Source of the DNA: Candidatus Thalassarchaeaceae archaeon
GTDB lineage: Archaea > Thermoplasmatota > Poseidoniia > Poseidoniales > Thalassarchaeaceae
Assembly: GCA_030745885.1 (NCBI GenBank)
Contig: JASLNR010000019.1
Span: 1 to 64,000, forward strand
Reading direction: 5' to 3'
DNA length: 64,000 nt
Positions 57,846-64,000 of the stretch are shown piece after piece. The notes beneath the pieces are model-generated. The model had not been told where the DNA came from. It saw nothing but the letters and a program-made list of their open reading frames with translations, and did no database searches. Position 1 is the first letter of the stretch. Each line of letters starts with the position of its first letter. Both the position numbers and the translations under genes were made by a program.

Positions 57846-58922
57846 ATGGACGATGGTGATGGATTCATGCGTCGAGCGCTAGAGCTCGCGGAGTCGGGGA
57901 GGCATCGAGTGATGCCGAACCCGATGGTCGGATGCGTGCTCGTCCGGGACGGCGAGATCGTTGCGGAGGGATGGCACGATCACATCGGGGGACTGCATGC
58001 CGAGCAGATGGCAATCGCGGACGCGGAGGCGCGGGGGGTTGCCACCCAGGGAACGACGGCCTATGTCACGCTGGAGCCCTGCAACCACTTCGGCCGTACG
58101 CCCCCCTGCACCGAATCGCTGCTCTGGGCGGGTGTCGGGCGGGTCGTAATCGGGGCGATGGACCCGAACCCCACTGTCAGGGGGGGTGGGGCCGAGGCCC
58201 TGCGGCAGGAGGGGATCGAGGTCGATATCGGGCTCCTCGAGGCGGAGTGCGAGAGGCAGATGAGCGCCTTCATGCACTGGTGCAGGCACCGCAGGCCGCT
58301 AGTCACGCTCAAGGCGGCTACGGACTCGAGGGGCAGAATCGACGGCGAGCAGTCCGAGCCCGCCGAGCGCTTCAGCTCGGCCGAGTCACTGGCTCTAGTG
58401 CACCGATTGCGAGCGGATTCCATGGCGATTCTGGTCGGAGTCAACACCGTCGTCAGGGACGATCCCTCACTGACCGTCAGGGGGCCGGACATCGGACCGA
58501 GGACCCATCCCCTCAGAGTGGTGGTCGACCCCAACGACCGCACGCCTCTCGGATGCAGGCTGCTGACTGACGGCGAGGCCCCCACTCTTCTGATTCAGTC
58601 CTCGGACTTCGGCTCGGGCGATTCGGACCACGTCGAGCGCGTCGTTATCCCGGAACAGGAGATCCCTGTGACGAGAATCCTCGACATGCTCGGAGACAGG
58701 GGCGTCCAGTCTCTGCTGGTCGAAGGCGGGGCCGACACCTGGGGCAGGTTCCTGGATGCGGGGCTGGTGGACAGGGGCCGCCTGTGCGTCTCCCCGATCG
58801 AGCTCGGTGGGACCGAGGGGGCCCTGTTCACCAGAAATTCGCTGTCCGAATCCGGGCTCTCGGTGGTCTCGAAGGAGGTCGTTTCGGGGGACGAGGTGTC
58901 TTGGTGGGAGGGCACCGGCTGA
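57846..58922 (+). CDS. ribD: Bifunctional riboflavin deaminase/reductase RibD
   Basis: 358 residues. The deaminase domain has GLHAEQMA (zinc His and catalytic Glu) and PCNHFGRTPPC (zinc cysteines) in the first 90 residues. The reductase domain has LVTLKAATDSRGRI and the NADPH-binding VEGGADTWGRF. It converts the pyrimidine intermediate of riboflavin synthesis. A fused deaminase-reductase is the bacterial form; archaea mostly have a separate reductase. It is divergent from the lipid kinase and 88 bases upstream of the giant repeat gene. Confidence 0.95.
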   Translation: MDDGDGFMRRALELAESGRHRVMPNPMVGCVLVRDGEIVAEGWHDHIGGLHAEQMAIADAEARGVATQGTTAYVTLEPCNHFGRTPPCTESLLWAGVGRVVIGAMDPNPTVRGGGAEALRQEGIEVDIGLLEAECERQMSAFMHWCRHRRPLVTLKAATDSRGRIDGEQSEPAERFSSAESLALVHRLRADSMAILVGVNTVVRDDPSLTVRGPDIGPRTHPLRVVVDPNDRTPLGCRLLTDGEAPTLLIQSSDFGSGDSDHVERVVIPEQEIPVTRILDMLGDRGVQSLLVEGGADTWGRFLDAGLVDRGRLCVSPIELGGTEGALFTRNSLSESGLSVVSKEVVSGDEVSWWEGTG

Positions 58923-58980
58923 ATAGCGGTGTAAGAAGTAAACCTTCTTTATTAATCGAAGTGACATTTCGGCCTAGCGG

Positions 58981-58988
58981 TTAAATAT
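58981..58988 (+). promoter_or_regulatory. Putative TATA box for a leaderless giant surface protein gene
   Basis: TTAAATAT centred 26 bases before ATG 59011. In archaea this predicts initiation on or beside the start codon, supporting a leaderless mRNA and the chosen start over in-frame ATGs at 58987 and 58996. Confidence 0.55.
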
Positions 58989-59010
58989 GGAATGGATGGG
59001 GACTGGGTCC

Positions 59011-62000
59011 ATGTACAGCGTACGCAAGACACGAAGCCTGAGCATCTGCCTACTGATGGTCCTCTCGGCCATGGGCCCGATCGCGGTCCCGGCAGCAGCG
59101 GACCACGAGGAAGATGACTGGCCTAGTTTCGACCTGATGATTGACTATGATGGGACATGGGAGCTCCTTGAGCCCTACACGATGTTCGAAGTCGAGGCGG
59201 GGACGTACGACATGCAGATTGACTACTACAACCTCGACGCGGGCTCGAACTACACCCTGAGGTGGAATACCTACGGCATCCACGAGGACGGTGGCGGCTT
59301 GGAGGGCGCCGTGTCCTCCGAGAACGTGACCGACACTTGGCAGATGGAGGTCAGCGAGTTCGACTGCTGGTACAATGCCGTGGTCGAGATCATCAACACC
59401 ACCGACGGGTTGTGGGACTACGTCAACACCCAGTGGTACGACTTCTACGGCGAGTGCATGGAGTACGGGACCGTGACTCCGTCGGCCGAGATCAACGGCA
59501 CCTGGGTTAGCGAGCCCGAGGAGCTCGAGCCCGGGTCCTACAACATGAGCTGGGACGTGACCAACCTGACGACCGGCGGGGAGTACAAGCTCGACTACTG
59601 GTACTACCTGACGGGGAACACGTGGGACATGAGCACGAGCACCAACGGGTACGCATGGAACGCCACCGGCTCCGATGAGTCGATAGGGTGGAACGTCACC
59701 GTGACGGAGTTCGACTGCACCCTGCAGCCCGAGGCGCTGCTGTGGCAGAACACCACAACCGGCTGGACCATCATCGACCAGTACTGGGTCGGCTCGTGGA
59801 GCGAGGTCATATTCCTGCCGTGCGAGAGCATGATGACCGCCTACATCTGGCTGGACGAGGAGGGCGACTGGGTCGAGCTCGCCAACCAACATAGCGCCGA
59901 CTACTGGTCGCACGATTTCCCCGACGGCGACTGCGAGGAGTTCTGGGACGACGAGGGCGAGCAGTGGTGGGAGTGCACCGACCCCGACACCGGGGATGTC
60001 GAGGAATTCGACGAATGCTGGGACAACTACGACGGGACGACTAACACGACCTCGTACGAATGCCGCATCAATTACGATCCTATGTACCTCGAGGACGGCT
60101 CGTACAACGTGACCCTCGAGATAGTTGGGCTCTCCGTCGGCGAGGAGTACTTCCTCAACGGCGCACTCTGGGAGGAAACCTACTGGGGCCACGAGAGCGA
60201 CTACTACGAATTGGGCTTCACCGCCCCGACCGAGGAGGTATCCAACGTCGTCACCCTGGAAATCAGCGCCCAGACCTGCGCCTACGGGTTCGACCTCTAC
60301 CTTTACCACAACGAGACGGTCGATGGGGCCGATCACTCGGAGGAACTCGAGGTGCTCTCAGTATTTGTCGAGGGGCCATGCGCAGAGCCGGACTCGCCCT
60401 TCACCCTGTACTACGACGGCGTCGAGCACGAGCAGGTCGCCCACAACATGACCGGCTTCGACGGGTGCGACGAGTACGATGATTGGTACTTCGAGTGCTG
60501 GATCGACTATGACTGGGACGGCGACGGCGAGCCTGACGACTCCGATTACTACTGGTACGAAGAGTGCTCCAACCTGAGCACCGGCTGGGAGTGCGTCGAG
60601 TGGTACGAGGACCCGTTCCTTGCCGCCGGCAACCACTCGATGACCCTCGAAATCGAGGACCTCGAGACGGGCCTGAACTACTCAGTGGGTATTCAAATCT
60701 ACATCAACACCCAGCAGGGCGATGAGCACGAAGAGGGCTATGAGGACTTCACCGCAGCCTCGGACACCTACTCCACATCGGGGCACATCGAGACGGACAA
60801 CTTCACGTGCAACCTGCACATCCAGGTCTGGCTCGATGAGAACGAGTCTGACGGCAGCGGCAACTGGTGGCACAACTGGATTGCTGAGGACCAGTTCGAC
60901 TTCAATGGCCCGTGCGAGGAGCCGCCATCGCCCTTCACGCTGTACTACGACGGCATGGAGTACGAGCAGGTCGCCCACAACATGACCGGCATCGACGGGT
61001 GCGACGAGTACGAAGGCTACTTCGAGTGCTGGATCGACTATGACTGGGACGGCGACGGCGAGCCTGACGACTCCGATTACTACTGGTACGAAGAGTGCTC
61101 CAACCTGAGCACCGGCTGGGAGTGCGTCGAGTGGTACGAGGACCCCTTCGTCGAGGAGGGCAACCACAGCGGCTGGCTGGACGTCGAGGGCCTCGAGGCT
61201 GACGGGAGCTACGTGCTCCAGTGGTACGACGAGCGATGCACCCAGCAGGGCTGCGAGGGGATGAGTGGTGACTGGGGGGGGCCGTTCAACGCGTCCGACC
61301 TGTGGGACTACGACTCCGCCTCCGGCAACTGGACCCATGAGGGGTATTACTTCAACACCAACAACTTCACCTGCCACTACAGCTCAGAATTCGTTCTGTA
61401 CGAGGCAGACTGGGACGATCAGGGCAACTGGTGGCCCAGCAACCAGATCTTCCGCGAGTACTTCGGCTTCAGAGGCCCGTGCGAGGAGCCGCCATCGCCC
61501 TTCACGCTGTACTACGACGGCGTCGAGCACGAGCAGGTCGCCCACAACGTGACCGGCTTAGATTGGTGCGAGGAGTTCCAGGGGTACGGCGAGTGGTACT
61601 GCTACATCGACTACGACGGCGACGGCAACTGGGACGACGCTAACGTCTACGACGAGTGCTCCAACCTGAGCACCGGCTGGGAGTGCGTCGAGTGGTACGA
61701 GGACCCGTTCCTTGCCGCCGGCAACCACTCGATGACCCTCGAAATCGAGGACCTCGAGACGGGTCTGAACTACTCAGTGGGCATATGGATTAACATCAAC
61801 ACCCAGCAGGGCGGGGGGGAGTCGGAAGAGGTCTATGAGGACTTCACCGCATCCTCGGACACCTACTCCACATCGGGTCTGATCGAGACGGACAACTTCA
61901 CGTGCGGCTTGGACATCCAAGTCGAGCTCTACGGGAACGAGTCTGACGGTAGCGGCAACTGGTGGCACCACCAGATCGCCTGGGACTGGTTCAACTTCAA

Positions 62001-64000
62001 GGGCCCGTGCGAGGAGCCGCCCTCCCCATTCACCCTGTACTACGACGGCATGGAGTACGAGCATATCATCCACTACGACGAGTACGACCAGTGCGAGTAC
62101 GAGGGCGACGGCGGCTACGAGTGCTGGAACGACGACTGGGACAGCGACGGCGACGGCGAGCCCGACTGGTACGACTACCGATACGACTGCGAGGAGGACG
62201 CCAACGGCACCTGGTGGTGCGAGGGCTGGCACCAGAACCCGCTCATCGACGAGGGCAACCACTCGATGACCCTCGATGTAGAGGGCCTCGAGGCGGGCTT
62301 GAGCTACGCCGTCGACATCCAGACTGACATCTGCGAGGCCATGTATGGCTGCGACTGGGACCACTCGACCGAGCTGTTCAACGCGAGCTCGGACATGGAG
62401 TCGCTCAACTTCTTCATGGAGACGGGTAACTCGACCTGCCAGGCCAACGTGTACGCGACGCTCTACGAGGTATCGTGGGACGAATACGGCAACTGGTGGC
62501 ACGAGAACCACCTGTTCGGCGAGTACTTCGGCTTCGACGGCCCGTGCGAGCAGCCGCCATCGCCCATCCACCTGCTGTACCCGGACGAGAACGGCGACAT
62601 CGTCGAGTGGGAGCCGGTGACGGACACCCACACGTACGACGAGTGCGACGACTACGGCGACCACTTCGAGTGCTGGAACAACGACTCCGGGGACGAGATG
62701 TTCTGGGAGGACTACTGCGAGCAGGATTCCGACGGCACCTGGCTCTGCGAGAACTCAATGGGCTCACCATTCATCAGCGCGGGCGACCACGGCATGACCT
62801 GGAACCTCACTGACCTCGAAGAGAGCGCAAACTACACCCTGATGTGGTACGTCTACACCATGAGCATGATGGACTACGAAATGTACGACGATGCGGAGAA
62901 CTTCACCGCATCCTCGGACTCCCACGAGATCGACTGGGACCTCTACGTGGACAACTCGACCTGCCAGGCAATGATCAGCGCCCAGCTGATGCAGCCGGTG
63001 GACTGGGACGGCGACGGCGTGACCGACTGGCACGACTACGTAGCCTACAACGACTTCTCCTTCATGGGGCAATGCGAGTTCGGGGGCTTCCCCGTGGACG
63101 TCGGCCTCGAGGTCGATGACGGTGGCTGGCAAGACGTAGCGGGCGTGCCCTTCGAGGTGCTGATGACCGAGGAAGACTCACCTGATCTGATATTGCAGCA
63201 CATAGGGTACAACCTGTCCGCTGGAAGCTGGGACATGAGGTGGACCTTCGACAACCTCACGGTGGGTGAAGGCTACTCCGCCTTCTACGAGACTGAGAAT
63301 GCCGAGGGTGAGGGAGACGGCGAAGGAGACGTCGACTGGAACACGTACGGATACTGCGAATGGGAAGGCACCGAGGAGGACGACGAGCGGTGGTGGTGCA
63401 CCTACGACGACGACGACGAGCCCGACGACTTCGACGAGTGGTGGTACTACTGCGAGTACGACGAGTACGAAGAGCAGTGGTGGTGCACCGACGACTTCGG
63501 GCAGAGCCCCGACTGGGAGTTCTCCGCCAACGGGACAGAGCACTTGGGGGGTGGCAGCTACCAAGGCGGGTTCTTCGAGTTCAACGCGACGTCCGAGCAC
63601 GAGGAGGTCGCCTGGACCCTAGACATAGAGGACGAGACCTGCATTGTCCTGTTCTGGCTCGAACTGGAGTCGAACAACGAGTCCGAGGCGATGATGGGCC
63701 TCTACGTAGGCATCATCGCAGGGCCGGCAACGGCCCTCGACGACAACTCCAACGGCATGCCGGACTGCTTCGAGGGTGGCGACGGGCCCGGGCCGGGAGA
63801 GGGGCCGCCGTTTGGCAGCGAGATGGGTAACCTCGCTCTGGGATTGGACGACGGGATGGGCGACTTCATGGAGCCATGGCCCTACCAGCACCTCGACGTC
63901 GGCACGTACGACATGACCTTCGCGGCTATGGACCTCGAGGGGGACCAGGACTACGTCCTGAGCTTCAGCGCGGGCGTGGACGGCGAGCTAATCACGGAAG
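59011..64000 (+). CDS. Giant acidic Cys/Trp/Tyr-rich repeat surface protein (partial, C-terminus off the right edge)
   Basis: About 1660 residues are visible with no stop before the edge. A signal peptide (SICLLMVLSAMGPIAVPAAA) precedes an extracellular region extremely rich in Asp, Glu, Trp, Tyr and Cys, with many Asn-X-Ser/Thr sites (e.g. NHSMT, NVTG). Beta-strand-like modules of ~180 residues recur, marked by GPC/GQC at 60373, 60907, 61474, 62002, 62539 and 63067. Each begins near EEPPSPFTLYYDG and contains NMTG, DWDGDGEPDD-type Asp loops and ETDNFTC. It resembles cell-surface or S-layer-associated proteins. No family was recognised. Calcium binding through Asp loops is plausible. ATG 59011 is supported by the TATA spacing. 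Confidence 0.85.
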   Translation, partial: MYSVRKTRSLSICLLMVLSAMGPIAVPAAADHEEDDWPSFDLMIDYDGTWELLEPYTMFEVEAGTYDMQIDYYNLDAGSNYTLRWNTYGIHEDGGGLEGAVSSENVTDTWQMEVSEFDCWYNAVVEIINTTDGLWDYVNTQWYDFYGECMEYGTVTPSAEINGTWVSEPEELEPGSYNMSWDVTNLTTGGEYKLDYWYYLTGNTWDMSTSTNGYAWNATGSDESIGWNVTVTEFDCTLQPEALLWQNTTTGWTIIDQYWVGSWSEVIFLPCESMMTAYIWLDEEGDWVELANQHSADYWSHDFPDGDCEEFWDDEGEQWWECTDPDTGDVEEFDECWDNYDGTTNTTSYECRINYDPMYLEDGSYNVTLEIVGLSVGEEYFLNGALWEETYWGHESDYYELGFTAPTEEVSNVVTLEISAQTCAYGFDLYLYHNETVDGADHSEELEVLSVFVEGPCAEPDSPFTLYYDGVEHEQVAHNMTGFDGCDEYDDWYFECWIDYDWDGDGEPDDSDYYWYEECSNLSTGWECVEWYEDPFLAAGNHSMTLEIEDLETGLNYSVGIQIYINTQQGDEHEEGYEDFTAASDTYSTSGHIETDNFTCNLHIQVWLDENESDGSGNWWHNWIAEDQFDFNGPCEEPPSPFTLYYDGMEYEQVAHNMTGIDGCDEYEGYFECWIDYDWDGDGEPDDSDYYWYEECSNLSTGWECVEWYEDPFVEEGNHSGWLDVEGLEADGSYVLQWYDERCTQQGCEGMSGDWGGPFNASDLWDYDSASGNWTHEGYYFNTNNFTCHYSSEFVLYEADWDDQGNWWPSNQIFREYFGFRGPCEEPPSPFTLYYDGVEHEQVAHNVTGLDWCEEFQGYGEWYCYIDYDGDGNWDDANVYDECSNLSTGWECVEWYEDPFLAAGNHSMTLEIEDLETGLNYSVGIWININTQQGGGESEEVYEDFTASSDTYSTSGLIETDNFTCGLDIQVELYGNESDGSGNWWHHQIAWDWFNFKGPCEEPPSPFTLYYDGMEYEHIIHYDEYDQCEYEGDGGYECWNDDWDSDGDGEPDWYDYRYDCEEDANGTWWCEGWHQNPLIDEGNHSMTLDVEGLEAGLSYAVDIQTDICEAMYGCDWDHSTELFNASSDMESLNFFMETGNSTCQANVYATLYEVSWDEYGNWWHENHLFGEYFGFDGPCEQPPSPIHLLYPDENGDIVEWEPVTDTHTYDECDDYGDHFECWNNDSGDEMFWEDYCEQDSDGTWLCENSMGSPFISAGDHGMTWNLTDLEESANYTLMWYVYTMSMMDYEMYDDAENFTASSDSHEIDWDLYVDNSTCQAMISAQLMQPVDWDGDGVTDWHDYVAYNDFSFMGQCEFGGFPVDVGLEVDDGGWQDVAGVPFEVLMTEEDSPDLILQHIGYNLSAGSWDMRWTFDNLTVGEGYSAFYETENAEGEGDGEGDVDWNTYGYCEWEGTEEDDERWWCTYDDDDEPDDFDEWWYYCEYDEYEEQWWCTDDFGQSPDWEFSANGTEHLGGGSYQGGFFEFNATSEHEEVAWTLDIEDETCIVLFWLELESNNESEAMMGLYVGIIAGPATALDDNSNGMPDCFEGGDGPGPGEGPPFGSEMGNLALGLDDGMGDFMEPWPYQHLDVGTYDMTFAAMDLEGDQDYVLSFSAGVDGELITE
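60490..60614 (+). repeat. 125-bp exact repeat, copy 1
   Basis: Identical base for base to 61021-61145, in the same frame. It encodes a stretch with CWIDYDWDGDGEPDDSDYYW, then the STGWECVEWYEDP block. Exact identity in a highly variable gene points to recent duplication or gene conversion. Confidence 0.85.
61021..61145 (+). repeat. 125-bp exact repeat, copy 2
   Basis: Second copy of the 60490-60614 sequence. Identity stops sharply at position 61146, where the next codons diverge (EDPFVEEGNHSG instead of EDPFLAAGNHSM). Confidence 0.85.
61654..61763 (+). repeat. 110-bp exact repeat of 60562-60671
   Basis: Identical to 60562-60671, in the same frame, covering STGWECVEWYEDPF and NHSMTLEIEDLETG. 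It therefore shares a block with module 1 and not with the intervening module 2, whose matching part diverged. This mosaic pattern fits gene conversion between non-adjacent modules. Confidence 0.85.

Larger units (their letters stand above)
60373..63100 (+). repeat. Tandem ~180-residue protein repeats in the giant surface protein
   Basis: Six units begin with a GPC-like codon run. Starts are 534, 567, 528, 537 and 528 bases apart. The first four are closely similar (EPPSPFTLYYDG followed by EQVAHN in three). The fifth and sixth are diverged (GPCEQPPSPIHLLYP and GQCEFGGFP). Similarity falls from left to right, so expansion may have been recent at the left. Confidence 0.8.

Noticed and set aside
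59050..60336. A 428-codon open frame on the minus strand opposite the giant surface protein, with more at 60682-61377 and 61774-62664
   Set aside because: These products are Val/Gly/Leu-rich translations of the Asp/Glu/Tyr codons on the other strand. They have no start signals or family features. The plus-strand product has a signal peptide and ordered repeats.
60373..63100. Repeats in this region as a CRISPR array
   Set aside because: Units are ~530 bases, in frame, and coding; there are no short spacers, and no cas genes are seen.

Overview
The window looks like a piece of a GC-rich, aerobic euryarchaeal chromosome. The best fit is Poseidoniia (Marine Group II) or a close Thermoplasmatota relative. 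Archaeal markers are L7Ae, S28e, L24e, S8e, S10, SRP19, Sec61-beta, EF-1alpha, aIF5B, family-B DNA polymerase, GINS, deoxyhypusine synthase and geranylgeranyl reductase. Bacterial-type genes are mixed in: UvrB, RibD, ThrH, L-lysine 6-aminotransferase and an aa3-type cytochrome oxidase. No virus, IS element, CRISPR array or integrated island was seen. The assignment comes from recognising protein families by eye; no database search was run.

Layout. 1-6.4 kb: respiration and lipids (CcmF-type heme lyase running off the left edge, geranylgeranyl reductase, UbiD, UbiA), probably quinone and cytochrome maturation. 6.4-12 kb: UvrB, deoxyhypusine synthase, a small histone-H1-like protein, and a lysine aminotransferase with an SDR-like partner. 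12.0-12.2 kb: a very AT-rich island and a perfect dyad ahead of an unknown gene. 12.9-18 kb: tRNA-Ile, Prs and the L7Ae-S28e-L24e-Ndk-aIF5B translation cluster. 18-22.2 kb: MoxR ATPase, a ParA-like protein with an altered P-loop, a coiled-coil protein, and a GIY-YIG-like protein with zinc knuckles. 22.2-30.3 kb: zinc-ribbon protein plus metal P-type ATPase, phosphoglycolate phosphatase-like HAD, tRNA-Leu, GINS, C1 aminopeptidase, S10 and EF-1alpha. 30.4-41.7 kb: PKD lipoprotein, PolB, IlvE, PH-domain protein, SRP19, S8e, ThrH, PUA protein, a putative PGF-CTERM protein, nitroreductase, collagen-like/cupredoxin lipoprotein, DMT transporter. 41.7-52 kb: canonical ParA/Soj, a SAP-domain membrane protein, RimK, XerA-like recombinase, Sec61-beta, NSUN-type RNA methyltransferase, Lrp regulator, Toprim and DUF167 proteins. 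52.1-56.6 kb: a cytochrome oxidase operon (II-I-III-IV). 56.6-64 kb: tRNA-Ser, diacylglycerol-kinase-like protein, RibD, and a very large acidic, Cys/Trp/Tyr-rich repeat surface protein that runs off the right edge.

The most unusual content is in the envelope and redox genes. Oxidase subunit I carries an extra exported N-terminal domain with a CxCH motif. A lipoprotein joins two collagen-like tracts to a cupredoxin-like domain. The giant surface protein has ~180-residue repeats, some identical at DNA level over more than 100 bp. Other candidates are the ParA-like protein lacking the P-loop lysine, the GIY-YIG/zinc-knuckle protein, the SAP-transmembrane protein beside ParA, the H1-like basic protein, and a zinc-less L24e. 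No stretch longer than 300 bases lacks a gene.
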